A DNA stretch of 64,000 nt, taken from contig JAYODE010000009.1 of the NCBI GenBank assembly GCA_038106185.1, positions 1 to 64,000 on the forward strand. The letters run 5' to 3'. The DNA comes from UBA4582 sp038106185 (GTDB taxonomy: Bacteria; Pseudomonadota; Gammaproteobacteria; Pseudomonadales; Azotimanducaceae). Below are positions 34,519-43,512 of the stretch, in pieces (position 1 is the first letter of the stretch; the number at the start of each line of letters is the position of its first letter). The notes below the pieces were generated by a model. That model did no database searches. It was not told the origin of the DNA and saw only the letters and a program-made list of their open reading frames with translations. Made by a program: the position numbers and the translations under genes.

Positions 34519-35340
34519 TTGCATTCCAAGTTGGCTGAGTTAATTCAAATCCTTGATTTGGAAAAAATTGAGGACGACATTTTCAGGGGTTATCATCCGC
34601 AGGGCGAGCAGGGTCGTCTTTACGGTGGTCAGATTATGGCCCAGGCTTTGATCGCGGCTGGCCGAACTGTATCTGCCGAGCGCCCGCCACATTCTCTGCA
34701 TGGCTATTTCTTGCGTCCGGGTGATCCAGCAGTGCCCGTCCTGTTTATGGTTGAGCGCATCCGCGACGGGCGCTCCTTCACTACGCGCCGTATTGTTGCG
34801 ATTCAGCATGGTCGAGCAATCTTCAGCATGGACTCGTCATTTCAGGTGGTTGAAGAGGGTTTGAATCACCAGGCGGAGATGCCGGCTGTGGAACGACCAA
34901 GCGATGCCGCTGTTTCTCGAGTTAATCAGGACGATGCGTTTGTGACGTTTCTGCTCGAATACAAGGCCAAGCTGGCGCGTCAGCCATTAGCGCCAAAGCA
35001 GCATCATTGGTTTAGCGCAAACGGCGCCATACCTTCCAGCGACCCCCTGTTGCATGCTGCGTTATTGACCTTTCAGTCAGACGATGCCCTGCTATCAACC
35101 TCTCGACTGCCCCATGCGGGTAAATTTGAGCGTAAAGATATGCAGTCAGCCAGTTTGGATCATGCCATGTGGTTTCATCGCCCTTCGGTCCGCGCAGATC
35201 AATGGCTACTCTATGCCCTTGATGCGCCCCAGGCCGCGGCAGCAAGGGGCTATAACCGCGGTTTGATGTTCACTGAGGCCGGCGATTTGGTCGCCTCAAC
35301 CATGCAAGAGTCATTAATGCGGTTGCGCAAGAATCCCTGA
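34519..35340 (+). CDS. tesB: Acyl-CoA thioesterase II (TesB family)
   Basis: A 273-residue double-hotdog thioesterase. The N-terminal LEKIEDDIFRGYHP, the RLYGGQIMAQAL helix and the active-site block ASLDHAMWFHRP are characteristic. It hydrolyses acyl-CoA to the free acid and CoA. The start is TTG at 34519, supported by a strong AAGGAGG 8 nt upstream that overlaps the end of the crotonase gene; no ATG fits. It probably forms a two-gene operon with that crotonase and releases its acyl-CoA product. Confidence 0.92.
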   Translation: MHSKLAELIQILDLEKIEDDIFRGYHPQGEQGRLYGGQIMAQALIAAGRTVSAERPPHSLHGYFLRPGDPAVPVLFMVERIRDGRSFTTRRIVAIQHGRAIFSMDSSFQVVEEGLNHQAEMPAVERPSDAAVSRVNQDDAFVTFLLEYKAKLARQPLAPKQHHWFSANGAIPSSDPLLHAALLTFQSDDALLSTSRLPHAGKFERKDMQSASLDHAMWFHRPSVRADQWLLYALDAPQAAAARGYNRGLMFTEAGDLVASTMQESLMRLRKNP

Positions 35341-35395
35341 GTCGAATGCGCTAAACTGTCGCCGTCAGGAATCGGTTTGGACCAGTGAAGCGTCG

Positions 35396-36199
35396 ATGAG
35401 CAACTTACGCAATGCATATCTGCGAGAAATGGACATTGATGTCTGGGTCCTGCGTGAGCATGTGCCGAGTAACCCGGTTAGCATTGAGCGCCTCGGTAGC
35501 AAAAATTCTTTAGCGCTCGAGTCGGCACCGAGTGGTCCGGTCGCCGTGGCGCAGACGCTGGCAAACAGCGCCTCGACCAGAGTAGCCTCGACTCGACCAA
35601 TCACATCTGCGCGTCAACCTGCCTTGCCAGAGCCCTCCGTCGTGCAAGCGAGTCAGAAGAGCCAGCCGAGTCAGGTAGGGTCAAATCAGGACGGGCTTAA
35701 GTCTATCGGTGAAAGTGAACCTGAGTTCCTGCTGTGTTTCAGCGACTATTCCGTGGCTGATCAGGATTTCAGTTGTGTCTTTTATCTGCCTTATACGACC
35801 CCGGGGTTGCCCATCGAGGTTCGTCGTTTCGCTGACAATGTGGCAGTTGCGCTGTTTGGCCAAGTCACAGCGCCGGAACGCAGTGAGTTACGCTGGCCTA
35901 TGGTTAAGGCAGCGCATATTGCGCAATCGGCGGTCGAGGCCAAGCAGGTGGTCGCCGTTCGGCTGGAGCAACGTGGACGGCAGGTGTTGGTATTCGGGCA
36001 GCCCGCGTATGAGTACTTTGATATTGCCCCCCAGACTCCGATAGGGGCGGCCTGTTCAGTGGCGGGTAAAACTCTCTGGCCGCTCGCCGAGGTCGGTCAT
36101 TATTTTACCGATGCCGAGGCTAAACGCCGGTTGTGGAAGACGCTGGTAGCCATGAAGGCGCAGACTCAGCACCCAGCTGGAACTGGTCATGTCCAGTGA
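35396..36199 (+). CDS. HolD-like protein (DNA polymerase III psi subunit candidate)
   Basis: A 267-residue protein with a conserved-looking N-terminus (RNAYLREMDIDVWVLRE), a low-complexity linker rich in Ser, Ala and Pro (about residues 40-105), and a C-terminal alpha/beta part. The N-terminal peptide resembles the start of HolD, which binds the clamp loader, and the gene lies just upstream of rimI and prfC, the place of holD in E. coli. The C-terminal RWPMVKAAH and KRRLWKTLVAMK segments also fit Pseudomonas psi-like proteins as I recall them. It is longer than E. coli HolD (137 residues). It overlaps rimI by 11 bp. Confidence 0.6.
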   Translation: MSNLRNAYLREMDIDVWVLREHVPSNPVSIERLGSKNSLALESAPSGPVAVAQTLANSASTRVASTRPITSARQPALPEPSVVQASQKSQPSQVGSNQDGLKSIGESEPEFLLCFSDYSVADQDFSCVFYLPYTTPGLPIEVRRFADNVAVALFGQVTAPERSELRWPMVKAAHIAQSAVEAKQVVAVRLEQRGRQVLVFGQPAYEYFDIAPQTPIGAACSVAGKTLWPLAEVGHYFTDAEAKRRLWKTLVAMKAQTQHPAGTGHVQ

Positions 36200-36656
36200 G
36201 ACGCTGAAGCCAGAGTTCCTGCCGATGCAGGCAATGGATCTGAAGGATGTCATCAAAAACGAGCGCCGTGCCTATTCCCACCCCTGGACAGAGGGAATTT
36301 TCCGAGACTGTCTCGCTTCGGGCAACGAGTGCTGGCTGCTGAAGTTGAAGGATCGCATCGTGGGGCATGCAATTTTGTCGATGGGGGCTGGAGAATCGCA
36401 CCTGCTCAATATCTGTGTGAATCCTGAGTTCCAGGGTCAAGGACTGGGCGAGCAATTGCTGGTGCACATCATTGAGCGTGCCGCTATTAATCACTGCAGC
36501 TGTATATTTCTCGAGGTACGAGTCTCTAATCTGACGGCCTACAGGCTCTATGAGCGGCAAGGCTTCGCTGAAATAGGGCTTCGTAAGGGCTACTATCCGT
36601 CGCAGATGGGTGCAGAAGATGCGCGAGTACTGGTCAAGGACCTGATACTCGAGTGA
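36189..36656 (+). CDS. rimI: RimI-type ribosomal protein N-acetyltransferase
   Basis: A 155-residue GNAT acetyltransferase. The acetyl-CoA-binding segment NPEFQGQGLGEQLL and the C-terminal LRKGYYPSQMGAEDARVLVKDL block are the RimI signature. RimI acetylates the N-terminus of ribosomal protein S18. The ATG lies within the 3' end of the holD-like gene, implying coupling. The gene order holD-rimI-prfC mirrors E. coli except that yjjG is absent. Confidence 0.92.
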   Translation: MSSETLKPEFLPMQAMDLKDVIKNERRAYSHPWTEGIFRDCLASGNECWLLKLKDRIVGHAILSMGAGESHLLNICVNPEFQGQGLGEQLLVHIIERAAINHCSCIFLEVRVSNLTAYRLYERQGFAEIGLRKGYYPSQMGAEDARVLVKDLILE

Positions 36657-36717
36657 ATGTTTCTCATCGATGGTCTGCATCGGTATAATGCCCCGCGCTT
36701 TGCAGATCTGAGACCTC

Positions 36718-38298
36718 ATGGCAATTATCGAAGACATAAAAAAACGGCGAACTTTTGCGATCATTTCGCATCCGGACGCGGGTAAGACGACAGTGACCGA
36801 AAAATTGCTGCTTTATGGCAAGGCAATCCAGCTTGCGGGCACCGTCAAATCCAAGAAGTCCGACCGCTACGCAACTTCTGACTGGATGGAGCTGGAGAAG
36901 CAGCGAGGCATCTCCATCACAACCTCAGTGATGCAATTCCCCTATAAAGACTGCATCGTCAATTTGCTGGATACGCCAGGGCATGAAGACTTCTCAGAGG
37001 ATACCTATCGAACATTGACGGCCGTGGACTCGGTCTTGATGGTCATTGATGGTGCCAAGGGTGTTGAAGACCGTACGATCAAGTTGATGGAGGTCTGTCG
37101 CCTGAGAGATACGCCAATTCTGACCTTTATCAACAAGCTGGATCGCGAAGTCAGAGATCCGATCGAGTTGTTGGACGAAGTCGAAAATATCCTGAAAATC
37201 AATTGCGCGCCCATGACCTGGCCAATCGGGATGGGACAAAATTTCAAAGGTGTTTACCATCTGTATAACGATGAAGTACACCTCTTTAAGTCGGGCAAAG
37301 GCGAAGGGTTTGCTGAGACTGAGACGATCAAGGGCATTCACAGTGAAGCCGCGATCAAAGCGCTTGGCAGCCTGCATGCAACGCTGCTCAATGAAATTGA
37401 ACTGGTCAATGGCGCAAGCCATCCCTTTGATCTTGATGAGTACCTGGCCGGACAATTAACGCCCGTTTATTTCGGTACGGCACTACGTAACTTTGGCGTG
37501 ATGGAGATGCTTGATGGTTTTGTCGAGTATGCGCCGTCACCGTTACCTCGACAGGCCAGTGATCGTGTGGTTGATGCCCATGAGGGGCAGTTTTCGGGTT
37601 TCGTTTTTAAGATTCAGGCTAACATGGATCCAAAACATCGTGATCGGATCGCCTTTTTACGGGTTTGCTCCGGTCGCTATCAACAGGGCATGAAGATGCA
37701 TCACGTGCGTTTGGGTAAGGATGTTAGAGTCAGCGACGCTGTGACCTTTCTCGCCGGTGAACGGTCTCAGGCGGAGGAAGCCTGGTCGGGTGACATTATA
37801 GGCCTGCACAATCATGGCACGATACAGATTGGAGATACCTTTACCGAGGGTGAGAACTTCAAATTTCTGGGTGTCCCCCACTTTGCTCCAGAGCTGTTTC
37901 GCCGTGTCCAGCTGCGCGATCCGCTGAAGAGCAAGCAGCTGCGTCAGGGTCTGACCCAGCTCTCGGAAGAAGGTGCTACCCAGGTATTCATGCCCTTGAC
38001 TAACAATGATCTGATTTTGGGTGCCATTGGCATTCTGCAGTTTGACGTAGTCGCATTCCGACTCAAAGACGAATACAAGGTGGACTGCAACTATATGCCG
38101 GTCACGGTCAATACGGCAAGGTGGGTCGAGTGTGATGATCCGAAAATGCTTGCTGAGTTTCGGCGCAAAACGGAAGCGCACCTGGCGATGGATGGCAGTG
38201 GTCACCTGACCTACCTGGCACCCACTCGAGTGAACTTAAGCTTAACCGAGGAACGCTGGCCCGACATTCGCTTTCGCGCCACACGAGAAATTTATTAG
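36718..38298 (+). CDS. prfC: Peptide chain release factor 3 (RF3)
   Basis: A 526-residue translational GTPase. G motifs are complete: SHPDAGKTT (G1), DTPGHEDFSEDT (G3) and NKLD (G4). The RF3-specific start RRTFAIISHPD and C-terminus MDGSGHLTYLAPTRVNLSLTEERWPDI identify it over EF-G. RF3 recycles RF1/RF2 from the ribosome after peptide release. It follows rimI by 61 bp and faces fabY, with only 27 bp between the two stops. Confidence 0.97.
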   Translation: MAIIEDIKKRRTFAIISHPDAGKTTVTEKLLLYGKAIQLAGTVKSKKSDRYATSDWMELEKQRGISITTSVMQFPYKDCIVNLLDTPGHEDFSEDTYRTLTAVDSVLMVIDGAKGVEDRTIKLMEVCRLRDTPILTFINKLDREVRDPIELLDEVENILKINCAPMTWPIGMGQNFKGVYHLYNDEVHLFKSGKGEGFAETETIKGIHSEAAIKALGSLHATLLNEIELVNGASHPFDLDEYLAGQLTPVYFGTALRNFGVMEMLDGFVEYAPSPLPRQASDRVVDAHEGQFSGFVFKIQANMDPKHRDRIAFLRVCSGRYQQGMKMHHVRLGKDVRVSDAVTFLAGERSQAEEAWSGDIIGLHNHGTIQIGDTFTEGENFKFLGVPHFAPELFRRVQLRDPLKSKQLRQGLTQLSEEGATQVFMPLTNNDLILGAIGILQFDVVAFRLKDEYKVDCNYMPVTVNTARWVECDDPKMLAEFRRKTEAHLAMDGSGHLTYLAPTRVNLSLTEERWPDIRFRATREIY

Positions 38299-38325
38299 GT
38301 GGCGTAGGCCAGCAGCCTGTCTGGT

Positions 38326-40179
38326 CTAAATCATGTCCTCGTAGGGGTTCGGCACATTCAGGCTGATGTCCTGAGTGTGGCCGGGAATACTGATGGCTTG
38401 GTCTGTGATGCTCAATTCCTCTCCCTCGATCACACCAAGCCCAAATTTGTAGATCAGTGCGTTGTGCCCAGCGGTAGTGGCAGCGTCATACTCAGCGGTG
38501 CGCGCTTGCACGCCTTCGTTAAGTGCTGAGTGCTGCTTCATGGCTTTGGATCCGTGTTTCTTGGCCAGCATTTTGGCGGTCACATGAGGTGAGAGGATGG
38601 CGGCAGTCGCGTTGTTACCGCCAAAGCCCTTGGAATTGATCAGGGTTGCATCCATCTCTAGCGGGTCGAACGATTTGTGCTCTAGCAGAATATCGAGATG
38701 ACTGTGATGAACATCATCAGCAACCCGGTCAATGGTTGCCACCCCCGGAATAATGCCGTGGGCCCAGGCGCCAAGGGATGCAGCAATTTGGTCGCCGGCA
38801 GCGGTAGCCAACGAGTGGCCAAGATAGGCCTTAATCGCAGCGACCGGCCATTTCTCCAGGCCGAATGACTTGGCCATCTCATTAAAAATGTGAGACTCAG
38901 TGACTCGATTTTGTGGCGTTCCGGTACCATGGGCCTGGATATAGGTGCGCTGGCGCATGGCCTGCTCTCCCAGGATGGCACGAACGACCCCCAGTGACTT
39001 GCCGACGGTCAGGTAATTGCCGATACCAGGACCCGGAATGGATTTCTTGAAGCCGTCGGCATTAATAAAAACGTCGGCAACTGACCCATAGATATGTGCG
39101 CCCATTTCCAGGGCCAGTTCATCGTCGAACAGCACAATAAACTGTGAGGCCTCGGCAAGCGTGAAACCACAATTCTCGCCAAAAGGTCGGCAGGCCCTGT
39201 TGTGGTTGACGGGCGCGCCACCATCCAGCTTGCTTAAGGCTTCATCTTCGGCGAGTGCGCCCATGGTGCGATAACCCTCGATAACCTCGGGCGTCAATGG
39301 CGCTTCGCTGGCACCAACAATCACCGCGCGAAACTTGCCAGAGCGAATATCCTGAATACCCTGACGCAGATTATAGAGAAAGGTTGCGCAGGCGCCGATA
39401 TTGGCACCCGTGCTGCCGACGCTGCCGAGAATATAGGCGTTGACGAAGTCAGCGGTCATCTCTGCAAGACTTAAGGCGCAGTTTTTGGAGCTGACGCGTT
39501 TGCCCAACAGTGGCGCCTGCAGCATGCCGCCGGCGCCGTTATAATCCAGTTGACCCATGGCACTGCTGGCATACACCGAAATCTGATCTGCTGGTACCTT
39601 CTGGCGAACCAGATCCCAGTCGAAGCCAAGTGAGTTGATTGCATCCGATGCCGCGTAAACCGTTAATTGTAAACCGCGAGGATGGCTTCGAGACTGGTAG
39701 AGTGCCTCTGGATCAAAGCCTGTTGGTAACTGGCCGCCAGAGTTGACTCGAGACGCTCGTGAGTCTGGAAACAGCACCTCGAGAGGTTGAGTGGCCGTGA
39801 CCAGCACCTGCTGGCTGTCGAGGGTCGTGACTTGCCAGCCAGGTGGAATAGCATCAGGTAACTGATTGCGTTTCAGTGTGAATGTCATCGACTCGTTGGC
39901 GCCTGGCATCAGTCGAGCGCTTTTGTGGAGGAGAATATCCGTTGGGTCGAACAGGTTGTTTTCCAGCTTGCGCACAAGCGTGTGTTGCCGAATGAAGTGC
40001 TTTTGGTCCTCATCCAGTGGGCCGGTCAGTTGCATCAGCCCAGCGAGTGATCGCCAAGTGTTGTCGGCCATTTCTGTTCCAAGCTGATCAATCACCAGAC
40101 GTCGATAGCCATGATGCCCGGAACTTCTGCCAGCTGGATTAATACCACCAAAGCCGACGATGACAGGGAGGCGAGACAA
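38326..40179 (-). CDS. fabY: FabY-type beta-ketoacyl synthase
   Basis: A 617-residue ketosynthase whose start SRLPVIVGFGGINPAGRSS matches the P. aeruginosa FabY that starts fatty acid synthesis by condensing acetyl-CoA with malonyl-ACP. The long N-terminal part (about 200 residues) before the thiolase fold is typical of FabY and not of FabB/F. The active-site Cys lies in NIGACATFLYNL and the two His in IQAHGTGTP and KAYLGHSLATAAG. The start is TTG at 40179, with GGAG 8 nt upstream. It is followed on the same strand by no gene and preceded by a thiolase gene. FabY presence fits a Pseudomonas-like fatty acid pathway. Confidence 0.92.
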   Translation of the reverse strand: MSRLPVIVGFGGINPAGRSSGHHGYRRLVIDQLGTEMADNTWRSLAGLMQLTGPLDEDQKHFIRQHTLVRKLENNLFDPTDILLHKSARLMPGANESMTFTLKRNQLPDAIPPGWQVTTLDSQQVLVTATQPLEVLFPDSRASRVNSGGQLPTGFDPEALYQSRSHPRGLQLTVYAASDAINSLGFDWDLVRQKVPADQISVYASSAMGQLDYNGAGGMLQAPLLGKRVSSKNCALSLAEMTADFVNAYILGSVGSTGANIGACATFLYNLRQGIQDIRSGKFRAVIVGASEAPLTPEVIEGYRTMGALAEDEALSKLDGGAPVNHNRACRPFGENCGFTLAEASQFIVLFDDELALEMGAHIYGSVADVFINADGFKKSIPGPGIGNYLTVGKSLGVVRAILGEQAMRQRTYIQAHGTGTPQNRVTESHIFNEMAKSFGLEKWPVAAIKAYLGHSLATAAGDQIAASLGAWAHGIIPGVATIDRVADDVHHSHLDILLEHKSFDPLEMDATLINSKGFGGNNATAAILSPHVTAKMLAKKHGSKAMKQHSALNEGVQARTAEYDAATTAGHNALIYKFGLGVIEGEELSITDQAISIPGHTQDISLNVPNPYEDMI

Positions 40180-40292
40180 GAATTTAACTCCTGAATGAAG
40201 AGTGAGATTGACTATTAAGCAATGTAATCATTGTACGGTCATGGGCCCGTATAAATCTACCGAGTAATCAGATAAACGCAGGCTCAATCCGT

Positions 40293-41480
40293 TCAAACCA
40301 GCTCGATAGCAATGGCCGTTGCTTCTCCGCCACCAATGCACAGTGATGCAACACCACGCTTCAAACCGCGATGTTTCAAAGCATGCATCAACGTCACAAT
40401 AATTCGCGAGCCGGTAGATCCGATAGGGTGACCCTGGGCACAGGCGCCACCGTGGATATTAACCTTGGCAGGATCCAGACCCAGGTCTTGAATAGCCGCC
40501 ATGGTTACCATAGCGAATGCCTCATTGATCTCGAACAGGTCCACCTCATCCTTGTGCCAGCCGACCCGCTTGAGTAACGATTCTATGGCGCCAACGGGTG
40601 CGATTGTGAACTCAGACGGATCACGGGAATTAGTGCTGTGACCCAAAATTCTGGCCATAGGTTGAAGCTTGTGACGCTCAACCGCTTCTGCACTCGCCAG
40701 GACCAATGCCGACGCACCATCAGAGATGGAGCTTGAGTTTGCCGCTGTGACAGTGCCATCAGCACTAAAGGCCGGGCGTAATGTTGGAATTTTCTCGATG
40801 TTGGCTTTGCCGGGCTGCTCGTCGTCTGTGATCCGAGTCTCACCTTGTCGACTCTTGACCATCACGGGTATTGTCTCGGCTACCAAACTACCGTCGGCGA
40901 TGGCTTGTTTGGCACGGGAAAGCGATTGAATCGCAAAGTTATCCATGTCTTGGCGGCTCATCTGGTAACGATCAGCCATCTCCTGTGCAAATGAGCCCAT
41001 CAGACGTCCTGTTCGCGCGTCTTCAAGACCATCTGTAAACATGCAGTCCTGTATTTCACCATGACCCATGCGAAAGCCACCTCGGGCTTTCGGTAACAGG
41101 TAGGGTGCATTAGTCATGCTTTCCATGCCGCCAGCTACCATGATTTCATTGGTGCCGGCTTTGATAAGGTCATGAGCCAGCATGGTTGCCTTCATCCCCG
41201 AGCCACACAACTTATTGATGGTCGTCGCGCCCTTAGTAACGGGAATCCCGGCTTCAATTGCTGCCTGTCGAGCAGGGCCCTGGCGCAGGCCTGAGGCTAA
41301 AACGCAGCCCATGATCACCTCGTCAATATCCTCTCCCTTGAGACCAGAACGGTTGATAGCCGCAGTAATCGCGGTAGCGCCAAGCTCGACAGAGGTAAGG
41401 CTTGCAAGGCTGCCTTGAAAGGCGCCCATGGGTGTTCTGGCGCCGGCGGCGATATAAACTTGTTTCATATTAAGGCTCAT
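40293..41480 (-). CDS. Acetyl-CoA acetyltransferase (thiolase)
   Basis: A 395-residue type II thiolase. The acylated Cys lies in TINKLCGSGMKA near residue 92, the His in GGACAQGHPIGSTGS, and the second Cys in SLCIGGGEATA near the end. It joins two acetyl-CoA to acetoacetyl-CoA or cleaves 3-ketoacyl-CoA. A second in-frame ATG at 41468 also starts a family-like N-terminus; neither has a strong ribosome site. It precedes fabY on the same strand at 113 bp. It could serve degradation, or synthesis of hydroxybutyrate-type polymers. Confidence 0.93.
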   Translation of the reverse strand: MSLNMKQVYIAAGARTPMGAFQGSLASLTSVELGATAITAAINRSGLKGEDIDEVIMGCVLASGLRQGPARQAAIEAGIPVTKGATTINKLCGSGMKATMLAHDLIKAGTNEIMVAGGMESMTNAPYLLPKARGGFRMGHGEIQDCMFTDGLEDARTGRLMGSFAQEMADRYQMSRQDMDNFAIQSLSRAKQAIADGSLVAETIPVMVKSRQGETRITDDEQPGKANIEKIPTLRPAFSADGTVTAANSSSISDGASALVLASAEAVERHKLQPMARILGHSTNSRDPSEFTIAPVGAIESLLKRVGWHKDEVDLFEINEAFAMVTMAAIQDLGLDPAKVNIHGGACAQGHPIGSTGSRIIVTLMHALKHRGLKRGVASLCIGGGEATAIAIELV

Positions 41481-41571
41481 TTAGTAAGGTGTAAGGGGCT
41501 GTTTGATGCCAGCGCATCCTGTCAAGAAGCGTAAAACAGCGCAATCTTGTTTCTCGATTCAGGTTCGCGGG

Positions 41572-42708
41572 TCAAGTAAATTGCTGTGTCAGAAGTCTCC
41601 ACTGACGACGTTGCAACTTGAGGTCCGACTCAAGTTCCAGAAGCTGACGGTGTAACTCTGTTTCATCCCAGCGCTGTTTCAACTTTGCGGCTTTCAGTTC
41701 CAGCCAGCGCTGCCGACACTGCGCCCAGTCATTTAACATCTGGACTAACTGTTCGTGCTCTGTCTCGAGCACTTTAAGCCATTGCTCCTTGGTCGTTGGT
41801 CGACATCGTAAAACCTGCGCGCTGGCATGGAGCAATTGCATTTTAACGCGACTTTGCTCAATGACTTCTGGTGCGACGCGCTTCAAATGATAAGTCAAAT
41901 GGAACCAGGACATGGCGGTTATCAGCCATTTCGTTGGATCAAAATGATACCATCGCACGCCATTTCTGTAGTCCCACTGAAAGGTGTGATGGAAGTTGTG
42001 GTAGCCCTCGCCGTAGGTCACTAACGCGAGCAGCGGATTGTCGCGAGATGAGTTTTTATCTGAGTAGGGTTGGCTGCCCCAGGCATGGGCCAGAGAATTA
42101 ATCATAAAGGTCGTATGATGGCCTATGACGAGGCGCAAAAAACCAAGCAACAAGAGGCCCCCGACGGGATCATTAAAGAGCCAACCGATAGCCAGCGGTA
42201 GCAAAATATTGAGGGTCAGGGCCAGCGCCGCGTAATGTTTGTGCTGCCAGGTGACGATCGGATCTCGATCAAGATCGGCAATGTTACTGTAATCCTTTAT
42301 CGTCGCTGGATAATCTCTAAGCATCCAGCCGATATGTGAGTACCACAAACCACGACGTGAAGAATAGGGGTCCAGGTCTGGGTCATCTGTATATCTGTGA
42401 TGGTGCCTATGATCAGCGCACCAGTCACGAATGGAATTTTGTATCGCGAGGGCGCCGCCCAAGGCAAAGATAAGTCGCGGTAAAGCATGAGCCGAGTAGG
42501 ACTTATGGGACCAAAGACGATGATATCCTGCAGTGATCGACAAGCCATTCCAAGCCAGGAACAGGCCCAGGGCCACCCAGAGTCCCGGATGAAAACCGTG
42601 GGTGACACCATACCAAGGTACTCCCAACACAGCGACGAGGCTGGTGCCGGCCAAGATGGCAAGGACGTCAAATCGTCGAGGGGCTGGTTGTCGGTGTCGC
42701 TGGGTCAT
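41572..42708 (-). CDS. Acyl-CoA delta-9 desaturase family protein
   Basis: A 378-residue membrane di-iron desaturase of the stearoyl-CoA type. Three histidine boxes are present: HRLWSH, HRHHH and HNFHH, with two pairs of membrane helices. It introduces a cis double bond in acyl chains with oxygen and an electron donor. The C-terminal 60 residues form a charged helical tail (LKAAKLKQRWDETELHRQLLELE) that may be a coiled coil and is less usual for the family. It lies 91 bp upstream of the thiolase on the same strand. It may give membrane unsaturation alongside FabY-initiated synthesis. Confidence 0.92.
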   Translation of the reverse strand: MTQRHRQPAPRRFDVLAILAGTSLVAVLGVPWYGVTHGFHPGLWVALGLFLAWNGLSITAGYHRLWSHKSYSAHALPRLIFALGGALAIQNSIRDWCADHRHHHRYTDDPDLDPYSSRRGLWYSHIGWMLRDYPATIKDYSNIADLDRDPIVTWQHKHYAALALTLNILLPLAIGWLFNDPVGGLLLLGFLRLVIGHHTTFMINSLAHAWGSQPYSDKNSSRDNPLLALVTYGEGYHNFHHTFQWDYRNGVRWYHFDPTKWLITAMSWFHLTYHLKRVAPEVIEQSRVKMQLLHASAQVLRCRPTTKEQWLKVLETEHEQLVQMLNDWAQCRQRWLELKAAKLKQRWDETELHRQLLELESDLKLQRRQWRLLTQQFT

Positions 42709-42871
42709 AGGGTGAATCCTATTTTAGGGTTACCGGGAAATCAACGGTTCAAATTAAAACGCTTGTGATATGCTCCAGCGAATCAGCGTTATGCTCGGAC
42801 TGAAGATCGGCAGAAAGTACGATTTGATGTCAGCAGCCCAATATCAATCGGCGAATCTGAAGGAAGCCCCT

Positions 42872-43354
42872 ATGACCACTAAAGCAGAAGCAGCACTGGC
42901 GATATTCAAATCTTACGAAGGCGAGGAGGAGGGCGTCGGCGAGTGGTTTCAGATAGACCAGGCGCGCATCAATCAGTTCGCAGATGCCACCATGGATCAT
43001 CAGTTTATTCATATTGACCCGGTCAAGTCGGCCCAATTATCGCCCTATAAGGTGACTATAGCCCATGGTTTCCTGACGCTGTCTTTAATCGTGCATCTGG
43101 GTGCCAGTATTGCGCCAAAGAAACCCGCAGCGCTGGAAGGTATCTATATGGGCGTGAACTATGGTCTGGATAAGGTCAGATTTCCTGCACCTGTGCCAGT
43201 AGACTCTTTTGTCCGTGCCCGCCATACCCTGATGCAGGCTGAGCTCAAGAATGCCAACACTATTCAGATCAAGCGTCAGGTGACCGTTGAGTTGCAAGGC
43301 AGCGACAAGCCTGTGTGTATTGCCGAGTCATTGACGCGTCTCATGTATGGCTAG
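42872..43354 (+). CDS. MaoC-family (R)-enoyl-CoA hydratase-like protein
   Basis: A 160-residue hotdog-fold protein with the hydratase-2 motif: FADATMDHQFIHIDPVKS supplies the Asp and His, and AHGFLTLSL completes the pocket. MaoC/PhaJ-type enzymes hydrate trans-enoyl-CoA to (R)-3-hydroxyacyl-CoA. The ATG at 42872 follows AGGA; the frame is open upstream to 42770 but without signals. It is divergent from the desaturase. NodN-like proteins of this size share the motif, so the natural substrate is uncertain. Confidence 0.9.
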   Translation: MTTKAEAALAIFKSYEGEEEGVGEWFQIDQARINQFADATMDHQFIHIDPVKSAQLSPYKVTIAHGFLTLSLIVHLGASIAPKKPAALEGIYMGVNYGLDKVRFPAPVPVDSFVRARHTLMQAELKNANTIQIKRQVTVELQGSDKPVCIAESLTRLMYG

Positions 43355-43512
43355 TGGCGGGTAATCCCGTGTCAATGGGGTGCTTGAGCGGCGCCATGGC
43401 GTTGCTTGAACCGAAGTTAATCCAGATAGATCAAAGCAGACTAAACAGGACATAGCGCGGCGGCAGACCCTCGGGCTGGGCAAGGCGTAACAAGATTGAC
43501 GAAGGAAGAAAC

